DNA from: Myxococcales bacterium | GTDB lineage: Bacteria > Myxococcota_A > UBA9160 > UBA4427 | DNA length: 39,091 bases | Reading direction: 5' to 3' | NCBI GenBank assembly: GCA_012960035.1 | Contig: DUBZ01000070.1 | Span: 1 to 39,091 of the forward strand | In this document: positions 1 to 8,522 of the stretch, piece after piece | How positions within the stretch are numbered: the stretch's first letter is position 1 | How the letters are laid out: every line of letters begins with the position of its first letter | Notes under the pieces: generated by a model | Database searches by the model: none | Told to the model about the DNA's origin: nothing | The model's input: the letters and a program-made list of their open reading frames with translations, nothing else | Program-made: the position numbers and the translations under genes

Positions 1-13
1 ACGCGGTCGAAAG

Positions 14-283
14 TTGTGTGTGGATCGAGGATTAGGAATCACCGATGAACAATGTAATCGAGAGCTAGACGGAAGGGAAAGACCAAGGAAGGGGACGATC
101 GGTTCGGGCACGATGCAAGTCACATCTCCCCGCGTTCGCGATGAACGGGTGGATGCCGATGCCGACCGCTGCCGCTTCACGAGCGAGACCCTGCCTCCGT
201 ACCTGCGACGATCGCCGAAGGTCGCCGAAGAGCCGGTCGGGAAGTTCGTGAAGCAGTACGACGACAAGTATCCGAATGCACCA
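14..283 (+). pseudogene. IS256-family transposase remnant with internal deletion
   Basis: The reading frame contains two blocks typical of IS256 (mutator-type) transposases. The first, around nt 110-226, reads like 'PRVRDERVD...FTS..LPPYLRRSPKVAE', the segment that precedes the catalytic domain. The second, around nt 230-283, reads like 'FVKQYDDKYPNA', normally found near the C-terminus ahead of the last catalytic region. In intact elements these blocks lie some 200 residues apart; here they are directly joined, so the DDE core is missing and the protein cannot be an active transposase. The frame runs on to 382 only as a non-homologous tail that overlaps the end of the amidohydrolase gene on the other strand. 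No terminal inverted repeats were seen. The assignment rests on remembered family motifs. Confidence 0.65.
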
Positions 284-288
284 CAGGG

Positions 289-318
289 CTACACCGCACT
301 ACACGGCACTACACCGCA
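289..318. repeat. three tandem 10-bp repeats
   Basis: Three consecutive copies of CTACACCGCA are present (middle copy CTACACGGCA), directly after the transposase remnant and 33 bp before the end of the amidohydrolase gene. The array is short and could be replication slippage debris at the edge of the deleted insertion sequence. Confidence 0.7.
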
Positions 319-351
319 GCGGATCTGCCGCTCGCCAATTTCTGGCTCGGG

Positions 352-1569
352 CTATGGCAGACGTTCCTTCGGCAGTGGGTGACGGTAGAGCTTGGCCGCA
401 TTTTCGTGGGCGATCATCCGAATTTCGTTGTCGGGGAGCGACCCCAGAACGTTTTTCATGACGTCTTGGGTGTCTGGCCAGGTGCCATCTCCGTGGGGAT
501 AGTCTGACTCGAACAAGATGTTTTCGACGCCAATGGTGTGTCGTGTCGAAATCGTCGACGGATCGTCGATCATGCAGAACCAGAAATTGCGTCGTAGCAC
601 GTCGCTGGGCGAGTTCTTTTTGTCCGGCCAGCCGTCGCCATAGCCCGAGCGCGCCATGATGTTATTGACCCGGTCGATCAACATCGCGACCCAGCCGATC
701 CCCCCTTCGGACATGGCGATTTTGAGCTCGGGGAACTTTACGGGCCACGGACTCCACAGCCATTCGGCGCACGCCGACACCGCCATGGGGCCGAACAACG
801 TGGCTCCAAGTTCGAGCATCGGTGCGCCCGGAGGCATTTTGGGGAAACCGGACGCGCCCACGTGGAGGTTCAGCACCGTCCCAGTTTCTGCACACGCGCG
901 GACGATCGGCTCCCAATGTGCGTCGAAAACCGGGGGGTAGCCCAACTCGTGGGGTTGTTCCGGAACCGTGACCGCGGTGAATCCCCGCGCGGCGTTGCGG
1001 CGGATTTCTGCTGCGCCCTTCACCGGGTCGGATAGGAACGTAATGCCAAGTGGGACGATCCGGTCCTTGTGGGGCAAATGCCATTCTTCGAAGAGCCAGT
1101 CGTTCCAGGCCTGCGTGCAGGCAAAGCCGAGCTCCTGATCTTTGGATTCGGAAAAGAGCGTGCCTCCGAAGCCCGTCACGCCCGACGGAAAGTTCACCGA
1201 AGCGTGAATGCCGCCGATATCCATGTCTTTGATCCGCGCGTCGATGTCGTAGCAACCCGCACGAACTTCTGAATAGCGACTCGGTTCAACGCGATGATCT
1301 TTTTTGGGCCGTCCCGCCACGCACATGAACCCGACTTGAAAATAGGGTTGGTCCTCGAATATCCAGACTTCGTGGCCCTCTTCAGTCTCAACGACCTTTG
1401 GCGCCTGGTCTTGAAACTTCGCCGGCAGTCGCCCCTCAAAGGTGTGCTTTGGCTCGAGCAGGTGGTCGTCGACGGAAATCAGCGTGTAGTTGACTTTGCG
1501 GGGATCGGGGTCGGGCAGTAGTGGGTTGGTGACCGGACGCTTGATGCCGAGTTTGACGATTTTGACCAT
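352..1569 (-). CDS. amidohydrolase-2 family metal-dependent hydrolase
   Basis: This 405-residue protein belongs to the amidohydrolase 2 (ACMSD-like) TIM-barrel family, which uses a divalent metal to hydrolyse or decarboxylate small ring or acyl substrates in the cytoplasm. Visible signatures are the N-terminal strand 'ISVDDHLLEP' (residues 31-40, the DxH variant of the usual HxH motif), an internal 'NLHVGAS' strand and the C-terminal 'FESDYPHGDGTWP' block carrying the catalytic Asp. Length is normal for the family. The start is supported by a GGAGGA Shine-Dalgarno sequence 8 bases upstream. It lies 105 bp behind the flavoprotein gene on the same strand, so both may form one transcript. Such amidohydrolases are abundant in steroid and aromatic degraders, but the substrate cannot be read from the sequence. 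Confidence 0.88.
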   Translation of the reverse strand: MVKIVKLGIKRPVTNPLLPDPDPRKVNYTLISVDDHLLEPKHTFEGRLPAKFQDQAPKVVETEEGHEVWIFEDQPYFQVGFMCVAGRPKKDHRVEPSRYSEVRAGCYDIDARIKDMDIGGIHASVNFPSGVTGFGGTLFSESKDQELGFACTQAWNDWLFEEWHLPHKDRIVPLGITFLSDPVKGAAEIRRNAARGFTAVTVPEQPHELGYPPVFDAHWEPIVRACAETGTVLNLHVGASGFPKMPPGAPMLELGATLFGPMAVSACAEWLWSPWPVKFPELKIAMSEGGIGWVAMLIDRVNNIMARSGYGDGWPDKKNSPSDVLRRNFWFCMIDDPSTISTRHTIGVENILFESDYPHGDGTWPDTQDVMKNVLGSLPDNEIRMIAHENAAKLYRHPLPKERLP

Positions 1570-1674
1570 TTTGAGATCCTCCGCGGTTCGCGATGAAGTT
1601 CACGATTCTAGGGGGCGAAAGTTAGCCGGGCTCGAAAACCCGTAGTGCTCGCATTCGGTGCATGTTTGGCAAAA

Positions 1675-3108
1675 CTACCTGGAAGCAACGGCCCGCGCGG
1701 CCCTTCGACCGAAGAAAATTCCGTCTCCGAGCGAAAGGCCACTGCAATAGCCGCCCACGGAAACTCCTGAAGTCGATCGACCCGCCGCGTACAACCCCGG
1801 GATGCAGTCGCCGACCGGGTCGAGCACCCGCGCGTCGCTGTCTGTGCGCAGGCCCCCCAACGTGAACGCCGCGTAGAGCGCGTGTTCAGTCGTGCAGTCG
1901 AGCGCGCCGTACGGCGGGGTTTGCAGTGGCTTGATGTATTCGCGGTTCTTGTGAAAGACCGGATCTTCGCCTTTTTCGGCGTGGCGGTTGTACACCTGCA
2001 TCGTGGCTTCAAGGCTGCCGGACGGCAGTTCGAGTTCGCTCTCGAGTTCAGAGAAGGTTTCTCCGACCGCCGAAACCTTGTCCATATAGGTGGGCTTTTC
2101 GAAAATTTCATCGTCGACGATCAACCAGGCCCGCCCATTGTTGTGCAGCAGCGCGTGTTCTCCGAGGCGACCGTAGTAGGTGTCTTCGGTAACAAAGCGT
2201 TGGCCCTGGGCGTTGATCATGACACCGCGCTTGAGTCCCCACGGTTGGGTGATGGGCATGGAGATCGAAACGGCGCTCATGTTCAATGTTGCAGCCCCAG
2301 CACTCACGCCGAGGTTGATCCCGCTGCCATCGTCTCCTTCGGCTGCGACGCGCATTTTGCACCGCTTGGCGAGAGGAGCATGGTGTTCGAGCATTTCGTT
2401 GTTCAAGACGAACCCGCCAGTGGTGATGACGACGCCTTTGTTCGCGCGGATGTTTCGCTCTTCGCCGAAAACTGTGATGACGGCGCCAACCACTTCGCCG
2501 CCGGGCTCTTGGTAGAGCGCGGTGCAGCGCGCGTTCATCACTTTGGTTGCAGGGCAAGCTTCGACTTCTTCGCACAACACCTTCATCAAAAGCGGTCCGC
2601 CTTGATGCTCGATTTGCGGCACGTGTCCGCGCGGCGCGGGGTTGGCAATTTCGCAATAGGGGTGGACTTGCTCGGGCCCGGACCAGACGAGTCCGTCGTC
2701 GGTGGGCGGTTCGCCGCTAACGCCGTGGTAGTAGGTTTGTTTGAACGGGACACCGTGGCCGGTGAGCCAGTCGTATTGATCGACGCTGCCGTCGCAGTAA
2801 AGGCGAATCTTGGCTTCGTCGGGGTTTTCGCCGCACGAGGCCATCAAGAACTTGAACATTTCATCCGGCGTGTCTTCGAAACCGCACGCCTGCTGGAGGG
2901 GCGTTCCTCCGCCCATGTAGATCACGCCCCCGCTCATTGCCGACGTACCCCCGCCGCCGCCGCCTCGCTCGACGATCATGGTGGAGAGGCCGAGCGCAGT
3001 CGCGTCGAGCGTCGCGGCGGCTCCGGCGACCCCCATCCCGACAACGAGGACGTCCACTTCGTCGTCCCAATGACGAATGGTTTGCGGGTCACGGTTCAGC
3101 GTGGTCAT
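1675..3108 (-). CDS. FAD-dependent oxidoreductase, KstD/fumarate reductase flavoprotein-like
   Basis: This 477-residue flavoprotein shows a Rossmann FAD motif 'GMGVAG' at residues 24-29 followed by an acidic strand end, an 'RGGGGGGTSAMSGG' loop, and a C-terminal FAD-binding segment 'GLYAAGRSTSGVSVGGYCSG...GD'. This layout is that of the fumarate reductase/3-ketosteroid dehydrogenase superfamily. It is slightly shorter than typical KstD proteins (about 510-560 residues), so the exact reaction is open: steroid ring dehydrogenation or reduction of an enone are both possible. The open frame extends to 3489, but the ATG at 3108 is preferred because it has a GGAG sequence in front and the homologous region begins there; the longer form would also overlap the divergent glycosylase gene. 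It probably heads a transcript with the amidohydrolase. Confidence 0.85.
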   Translation of the reverse strand: MTTLNRDPQTIRHWDDEVDVLVVGMGVAGAAATLDATALGLSTMIVERGGGGGGTSAMSGGVIYMGGGTPLQQACGFEDTPDEMFKFLMASCGENPDEAKIRLYCDGSVDQYDWLTGHGVPFKQTYYHGVSGEPPTDDGLVWSGPEQVHPYCEIANPAPRGHVPQIEHQGGPLLMKVLCEEVEACPATKVMNARCTALYQEPGGEVVGAVITVFGEERNIRANKGVVITTGGFVLNNEMLEHHAPLAKRCKMRVAAEGDDGSGINLGVSAGAATLNMSAVSISMPITQPWGLKRGVMINAQGQRFVTEDTYYGRLGEHALLHNNGRAWLIVDDEIFEKPTYMDKVSAVGETFSELESELELPSGSLEATMQVYNRHAEKGEDPVFHKNREYIKPLQTPPYGALDCTTEHALYAAFTLGGLRTDSDARVLDPVGDCIPGLYAAGRSTSGVSVGGYCSGLSLGDGIFFGRRAARAVASR

Positions 3109-3243
3109 TGGGGAGTCTCCGGGCTTGTGCAGTGAGGCAGACGTGAACTGAGATGGTGGGTGCCGCGCTCGGGGTTTGCAACCCAGAAGTTGGTTTCGCA
3201 TGCGCGCCGGGCTCCGCGAGAACGAACGGTCTAGTGTGCGGCC
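3109..3243. promoter_or_regulatory. divergent intergenic region
   Basis: These 135 bp separate the divergently transcribed flavoprotein and DNA glycosylase genes and should hold both promoters. No convincing -35/-10 pair or operator palindrome was recognised. Confidence 0.4.
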
Positions 3244-4188
3244 ATGCAGTGCGTTGAATTTGATCTGACACCAGAGCGACCCTATTCGCTTTCCCAAACC
3301 GTCGCGCGGCTCGTTCGCTTTACGACCCTGGTCGACCGTATGACCGACGACGGTGAATACAGTCGCTGCCTTCACTTGAACAACGAACTCGCACTCATGC
3401 GAGTCAACCAAGTGGGCCCACCCTCGCGCGCGACACTGCAGGTGACATTGCACGGTGAGCATGTTCGCAACAGAGGCGTACGCGAACACGCGGAACGAAT
3501 CGTTCGTCGTTCGTTGGGTGCCGGTTGCAAGCTGGCTCCGTTTTATCAGGGCTTCCGCAACGATCCACTACTCGCCGACTCGGTTCGCGCCCACCACGGG
3601 ATGGCGCTGTGTGGTGGCGCGACATTATTCGAATCGATGGTGACCTCGATTTTCGCGCAGCAGGTGAATCTCAAATTCGCCCATTCAATTTATGACGAAC
3701 TCACGAACCGCTACGGCGATACGATCGAGGTTGAGGGGGAGACCCGCGTCGCATTTCCTCGGCCAGCGCGTCTCGCACGGGTGCGGGAGTCGACGTTTCA
3801 CAACATGAGACTGACGAAAGCGAAGTCAGGCACCATCGTCCGCATGGCGAAGGCCTTTGCGAAGGGTGAACTCGATGAAGACAAGCTCGGTGCCCTTCCC
3901 GACGAAGACGTGATCGAACAGCTCGTGGCCTACAAAGGGATCGGACGGTGGACCGCGGAAACGAGCCTGATACGTGGCCTCGGACGCGTGGACGTTTTTC
4001 CGGCTGGCGATTTGGGCGTCGTCAAAAAGATCGCCATCGACATGTTGGGGCGCAGCAAGGTCGCCAGTGAGGCCGAAATGCGCGACTTCTCCGAACGCTG
4101 GCGCCCGTACCGCAGTCTCGCGTTGATCTATGCTTACGCTGTTTTGTATGGAGACCAGGACCCGCCACTGCGCTGTGCAGACTCCTAG
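3244..4188 (+). CDS. DNA-3-methyladenine glycosylase II-like (AlkA, HhH-GPD family)
   Basis: This 314-residue protein removes alkylated bases from DNA as the first step of base excision repair. The helix-hairpin-helix is visible at residues 228-238 ('VAYKGIGRWTA'), followed by the Pro-rich loop and catalytic aspartate in 'VFPAGDLG' (Asp256). The segment 'GATLFESMVTSIFAQQVN' around 125-142 is the usual first helix of the HhH-GPD fold. The N-terminal 100 residues match the beta domain of AlkA-type enzymes in position. It is the only plus-strand gene in a block of minus-strand catabolic genes, and its stop codon overlaps that of the convergent Ltp2-like gene by 4 bp. It is a housekeeping repair gene without an obvious link to its neighbours. 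Confidence 0.9.
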   Translation: MQCVEFDLTPERPYSLSQTVARLVRFTTLVDRMTDDGEYSRCLHLNNELALMRVNQVGPPSRATLQVTLHGEHVRNRGVREHAERIVRRSLGAGCKLAPFYQGFRNDPLLADSVRAHHGMALCGGATLFESMVTSIFAQQVNLKFAHSIYDELTNRYGDTIEVEGETRVAFPRPARLARVRESTFHNMRLTKAKSGTIVRMAKAFAKGELDEDKLGALPDEDVIEQLVAYKGIGRWTAETSLIRGLGRVDVFPAGDLGVVKKIAIDMLGRSKVASEAEMRDFSERWRPYRSLALIYAYAVLYGDQDPPLRCADS

Positions 4189-5363
4189 TGATCGCGGCTC
4201 AAAATCAGTGCGCTGGTTGGAACCGCCGTGCCCGCCGTCACCAATACGTTCTGCGCATCACTCACTTGATTGACCGCGTGGCCGCGAACCTGACGCACAC
4301 CTTCGGCGATTCCGTTCATGCCGTGAATGTAGGCCTCGCCGAGTTGTCCACCGTTGGGGTTGACCGGTAAATCACCGCCCATTTCAATGTTGCCGTTCTG
4401 GATGAAGTCTTTGGCTTCGCCGCGCTTGCAGAAGCCAAACTCTTCGAGCTGAGGAAGGACCAGCGGGGTGAAGTGGTCGTAGATCACCGCGGCCTGGATG
4501 TCGCGTGCGCTCAGGCCAGTGTCGGCCCATAGCTGTCGCGCCACGATGCCCATTTCGGGAATCCCGGTGATGTCGTCCCGGTAGTAACTCTTCATCATCT
4601 GTTGGTCTTCGCCGCTGCCTTGTGCGGCCGAGGCGATGATGGCCGGGGGTTGAGCGAGGTCCCGCGCGCGTTCGGCCGTGGTGACGATGAAGGCTTGACC
4701 GCCATCGCTTTCCTGACAGCAGTCGAGGAGATGTAGGGGCTTCACGATGAAACGACTGTTTTGGTGATCTTCGAGGGTAATTGGCTTTTGGTAAAAGAAC
4801 GCTTCGGGGTTGGTCGCGGCGTGCTTGCGGTCGGCAACGGATACGCGGCCGAAGTCTTCACTCGTTGCGCCGTATTCGTGCATGTAGCGGCGGGCGAACA
4901 TCGCGACCCACGAAGCGGGGGTCAGCAGGCCAAATGGGGAACTCCATCCGAATTCGACGTCAATCGGGCTCGGTGTCGCAGGGCGGTCTTGGACGCCGAT
5001 GCCGAAGCGGGTTTCCGACCGCTCGTTGAATGCACGAAACACGAGGCAGTAGTTGCACGCGCCGCTGTGCACCGCCATCGCGGCTTGGTGAATGGTGCCG
5101 CAGGCGGCGCCCCCGCTGTGGTGGATGCGACTAAAGTGTGTGAGTTCGCGGATGCCGAGGTTGCGAGCCACTTCGATTTCGGGGCTTTCCTCGACGGTGA
5201 AGTTCACCATGCCGTCGATCTGGTGAGGTTCGAGGCCGGCATCGGCGATCGCCTTTTCGGCGCATTCGATCGCGAGGCGCAGGCTCGAACGTCCCGAGCT
5301 TTTTGAAAACTCCGTCGCTCCAATGCCCGCAATCGCAGTTTCGCCTGCGAACTTCATAGTCAT
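4185..5363 (-). CDS. thiolase-fold lipid-transfer protein, Ltp2-like retro-aldolase
   Basis: This 392-residue protein has the SCP2-thiolase/Ltp fold. The usual thiolase nucleophile position falls in 'HHSGGAACGTIHQ' (residues 81-93), where alignment by eye places Gly or Ala and not Cys; Cys88 sits a few residues late. Conserved blocks 'AAVIYDHFTPLVLPQLEEFG' (Tyr295) and 'GGQLGEAYIHGMNG' (Tyr345) match the region of tyrosines implicated in Ltp2 catalysis. Ltp2 cleaves the aldol CoA intermediate of the steroid side chain and needs the DUF35 domain of ChsH2 as partner. The gene directly upstream, 62 bp away, encodes exactly such a DUF35 domain, which strongly supports the aldolase role. A thiolase acting on another branched acyl-CoA is the alternative. 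Confidence 0.82.
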   Translation of the reverse strand: MTMKFAGETAIAGIGATEFSKSSGRSSLRLAIECAEKAIADAGLEPHQIDGMVNFTVEESPEIEVARNLGIRELTHFSRIHHSGGAACGTIHQAAMAVHSGACNYCLVFRAFNERSETRFGIGVQDRPATPSPIDVEFGWSSPFGLLTPASWVAMFARRYMHEYGATSEDFGRVSVADRKHAATNPEAFFYQKPITLEDHQNSRFIVKPLHLLDCCQESDGGQAFIVTTAERARDLAQPPAIIASAAQGSGEDQQMMKSYYRDDITGIPEMGIVARQLWADTGLSARDIQAAVIYDHFTPLVLPQLEEFGFCKRGEAKDFIQNGNIEMGGDLPVNPNGGQLGEAYIHGMNGIAEGVRQVRGHAVNQVSDAQNVLVTAGTAVPTSALILSRDH

Positions 5364-5425
5364 GCTTAAACCCTTTGGCGGTGCTCTGTGTTGATGCGCT
5401 GTTCTCGTATGTGGATCGTCGGGTG

Positions 5426-6838
5426 TTAGGCCGGGAGGTCGAGGGAGATACTGCCCGTCAAGTGGTTGCCCATCCGGTTGTAACCGCGGATGGTGACTTC
5501 GACCGTGCCGCCGTTGTCCCCCGCAGTTCTTGACGTGACTTCTCCCGTCATGGTCATCGCGTCGTACGGGTAGTTCGGAACGCCAAGTTGAATCTTCAGA
5601 TCCTTTAGGATCGCGTCGGGTCCCGCCCAGTCGGTGACGAACCGCGAGCTCAAACCGCTCGACGTCAAAATGTTCATGAAGATATCCGGCGAGCCGCGCT
5701 TGATCGCGAGGTCACGGTCGTGGTGCACGTCTTGGTAGTCCCGCGACGCAATAGCGGTCGAGACGATGAGCGTCGGTGTGATCGGAATGGGGCAGGGTGC
5801 GAGAGTATCTCCAACCTCAACATCCGCAAAGCGGAGGGTTGTTTCGTTGCGAGGCGGTCGTACGGGCCGGAACACCGGCAGCTCGACACCGTTGCAGTCT
5901 TGAATCACGACTTCGACATCCATGCCGATTTTAATCTGGTCTTCGTCCAAGTTGACGAGGTTCGAGAGCAGTCGCGTCCCCTCTTCGAGTTCGATCAAAG
6001 CCACCACGAGTGGGTAGTCGAACGCTCGGGCCTTGGGGTGAACCGGCTCGACGTGGCTGTACACCTTCCCCCGTCCGCTCGCGACGACGTAGCCGAGATC
6101 GTATGCGCCGCACTTTGGGCACCGAACCATCGGAGGATGATGAAGCGCGCCGCAATCACACTTCTGGATGCGCAGCTCCCCCTCGGCGATGCCATCCCAA
6201 AAGAACCGGTTGTCGCGTGAGACTCCCGGCTTAGGGCGGCCCGTCCGCGGGGTTGCGGTGCCATCCGAATCCGCCACTTGAGCCATGCGCCCAGTGCCGG
6301 GTTTGAACTTCAAAATCCGAAACGTCATCGCGCCGATCACTTCACCCGACGCGGTCGTGTACTCGGTGCGCGTTGTGACGAAGTGTCCAATCCCGAGGGC
6401 GGTTTTCTTTTCGGCAGTGACGTCAACGACCGACATGCTGCCGTGCACGAGTTCACCGAGCTTGAGGTAACGGTTGTAAGTGTGTTCCGAGTTGGTGGCG
6501 ACCACCGACGTGTAACCGGCGGCATCGAGGTCTGCATAAACCTGCACGCCGGGTTGCTTCGATGCCGCTTCGGGCGGAACCAGGCCGGGCATCCCCCATG
6601 CGTTCAACATGGCGGGGGGAGCGACGATGTCGCCGTGTGCGGACTTCGCTGCGTGGTCGGCGTCGAGATAGACAGGGTTGAAGTCCGTCATGGCGTCGGA
6701 CCAATGCCGAATCATGGCTTGGTTTACAGCATCGCGTGCCGGGAGTGGCGCGTTGACGGCGCCCCCGATGCTGCTGCGCAGCTGTTCCAGAAACGCAGCT
6801 TTATCATCTTCGGTTCGTTCTTGGTTTGTGTCGGTCAT
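5426..6838 (-). CDS. MaoC-DUF35-MaoC fusion (ChsH2-ChsH1-like enoyl-CoA hydratase/aldolase partner)
   Basis: This 470-residue protein has three parts. Residues about 20-180 are a hot-dog MaoC-like domain with 'DFNPVYLD', where the catalytic His of MaoC hydratases is a Tyr (Tyr57), so it is probably inactive. Residues about 215-325 are a DUF35 module: a zinc ribbon with Cys227, Cys229, Cys240 and Cys243, then an OB fold. Residues about 335-470 are a second MaoC domain with 'SRDYQDVHHD' holding the Asp367/His372 pair. In Mycobacterium tuberculosis the same parts are split as ChsH2 (MaoC-DUF35) and ChsH1 (MaoC), which hydrate the steroid side-chain enoyl-CoA; DUF35 also activates Ltp2. The neighbour downstream is Ltp2-like. 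The ATG at 6838 is preferred over an upstream GTG at 6865. Confidence 0.85.
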   Translation of the reverse strand: MTDTNQERTEDDKAAFLEQLRSSIGGAVNAPLPARDAVNQAMIRHWSDAMTDFNPVYLDADHAAKSAHGDIVAPPAMLNAWGMPGLVPPEAASKQPGVQVYADLDAAGYTSVVATNSEHTYNRYLKLGELVHGSMSVVDVTAEKKTALGIGHFVTTRTEYTTASGEVIGAMTFRILKFKPGTGRMAQVADSDGTATPRTGRPKPGVSRDNRFFWDGIAEGELRIQKCDCGALHHPPMVRCPKCGAYDLGYVVASGRGKVYSHVEPVHPKARAFDYPLVVALIELEEGTRLLSNLVNLDEDQIKIGMDVEVVIQDCNGVELPVFRPVRPPRNETTLRFADVEVGDTLAPCPIPITPTLIVSTAIASRDYQDVHHDRDLAIKRGSPDIFMNILTSSGLSSRFVTDWAGPDAILKDLKIQLGVPNYPYDAMTMTGEVTSRTAGDNGGTVEVTIRGYNRMGNHLTGSISLDLPA

Positions 6839-6983
6839 GTTGGGTTCTCTGATTCGTGCGGGCACTCACGAAAAAATGGAGTGTCACGGTGGCGGCAGGA
6901 TGGCGCCGCGGCGGTAGGGTAGAGGACGCCGACTGGATTCGATATTCGCGTTTGGGCGCGTGCGCCTTCTGGCGCGGAGACTC

Positions 6984-8459
6984 CTAGCGCAGCTCGAACT
7001 TGCCTTCTGTAGTCACGGCGACGTCACGACCACAGGGTTCGATGCGCAATAGCTCTTCGAGGGTGTCGTCGTCGTTGGTCGTCGCGAAGAGTCGAGACCC
7101 GTCGTCGAGCAAACAGGCAATAACGGCCTGGTGGGGTTTCTGTTCGAAGTAACTCAGCGCGTAGGTCTCGATTGTCGAGTTTGCGTTCACGTTCTGGGAG
7201 AGCGCCCGGGAAGGAAGCTTCGAGATTTCATCGTCGAGGCACGCATATGCATAGCCGTTGCGGGGAGGCTCAGCGGAGTAGACCCCGAAGGCCATCTTGC
7301 TGAACCAGCCACCGAGCGATGTGACGAGTGCCGGTTCCCCTCGCGCGTCCCGAACTTTGTTCATCGCCGTCGCGATCGAATGCATCACGTAACTGTTGAA
7401 GGGGCCCCCGCCATGGTTGAGTCCACCGGTGAGGGTCGGCGTCGCATCGTCGCCTAGGCCAAGCTCGCGCATGCCGACTTGGACCGCTGCGGGGAAGCAG
7501 CTGTAAATGTCGATCAGCGAAATGTCGTCGATCGAGAGGTCGGCCATTTCGAGCGCACGTTTTCCCGCGACTTCCAATGCGGTTACGCCGTTGTAGTTTT
7601 CGCGATTCGAGAGCATTGGCATCTTGCTGACTTCGACCACGACGTTGGGGTACACGACCCGGTCCATTGCGACGCCGTACTTTGCCGCGGCCTCGGACGA
7701 ACACACGAGCATCGCGGCGGCTTGGTCGACGACCATGTTTGCAACCATTCGTTTGGTGTACGGGTACGAAACCATGCGGTTGCCGTCGATGTCGTTTCCG
7801 ATCTGATCCGGGGTGAGTGCTACGTCATCCCAGCCATAGGGGTTTGCAGCCGCAACGGTACTCATGCGAGCGCACAACTTGGACACATAAGCGCGGTGGT
7901 CGGCGAGGGATCGGCCGCTCTCATGGCGGAGTGCGTTTTCGTACATGGAATAGACGCTTGCCGGCATCGCGAGGCCCAACGCGACTTCTTCCGGCGTAAC
8001 CATTTGAGGGTCGCCGCCGAAGTGTCGCTTGGGCGACGAATTCGTTTGCGGTGTGCGCGCAGGTTGCCCACCACTGCGGATTATGCGTCGCTTGCTGTAT
8101 TCCGCTTCGCCGCCGGTGATTAATACGATGTCATGTCGACCGGCTTCGATCTCTGCGATCGCGGTACAGATCAGGCGTTGAACGCTGCTGCCGCTGATCG
8201 GCGCGAGCCCCGTGTCGACGCTAGACGCACCGAGTCGATCTGCCAGCAGTGCGGCAGGATTCGAATAATCCCAGATGCCACGCAGAACCCAGATCGCGTC
8301 CACGGCTTGGAGGAGCGAAGGGGCCTTGGCGTCTTCGGCCGCGAGACGGGCCGCGCTTTCCATCAGCTGGATCGGTTCATGGGCGAGAGCGGAATCTTCT
8401 AGCTTTTGTTTTACCTGGCCGCAGCCAACGAGCAGCGCGGTGCGCGGATTTTGGGTCAT
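6984..8459 (-). CDS. thiolase-like acetyl-CoA acetyltransferase family protein with TLP1-type C-terminal domain
   Basis: This 491-residue protein has a thiolase fold over residues 1 to about 400 and a further domain of about 80 residues resembling the additional C-terminal domain of thiolase-like protein type 1. Recognisable blocks are 'SLIDIYSCFPAAVQ' and 'GGLNHGGGPFNSYVMHS' (the His of the C-terminal active-site half). At the nucleophile position, 'PISGSSVQRL' (residues 87-96), Ser89 replaces the catalytic cysteine. It is therefore doubtful that it runs the classical thiolase reaction; these proteins are usually annotated as acetyl-CoA acetyltransferase without biochemical proof. It is the first gene of a three-gene minus-strand group with the ChsH2/ChsH1-like fusion and the Ltp2-like protein, so a role in CoA-ester side-chain breakdown is likely. 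Confidence 0.82.
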   Translation of the reverse strand: MTQNPRTALLVGCGQVKQKLEDSALAHEPIQLMESAARLAAEDAKAPSLLQAVDAIWVLRGIWDYSNPAALLADRLGASSVDTGLAPISGSSVQRLICTAIAEIEAGRHDIVLITGGEAEYSKRRIIRSGGQPARTPQTNSSPKRHFGGDPQMVTPEEVALGLAMPASVYSMYENALRHESGRSLADHRAYVSKLCARMSTVAAANPYGWDDVALTPDQIGNDIDGNRMVSYPYTKRMVANMVVDQAAAMLVCSSEAAAKYGVAMDRVVYPNVVVEVSKMPMLSNRENYNGVTALEVAGKRALEMADLSIDDISLIDIYSCFPAAVQVGMRELGLGDDATPTLTGGLNHGGGPFNSYVMHSIATAMNKVRDARGEPALVTSLGGWFSKMAFGVYSAEPPRNGYAYACLDDEISKLPSRALSQNVNANSTIETYALSYFEQKPHQAVIACLLDDGSRLFATTNDDDTLEELLRIEPCGRDVAVTTEGKFELR

Positions 8460-8522
8460 CGATTCTCTCTTGGGGTTCGGGTGGGGTGTCCGCTGAGCCG
8501 CCGAGCGCTAGTCACGGGCGCT

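Noticed and set aside
289..318. Idea that the 10-bp triplicate is part of a CRISPR array
   Set aside because: The units are contiguous without spacers and far too short.
1882..3135. 417-residue plus-strand frame opposite the flavoprotein gene
   Set aside because: It is the mirror of a strongly recognised FAD protein, arising from high-GC codon bias; no family motif is seen in it.
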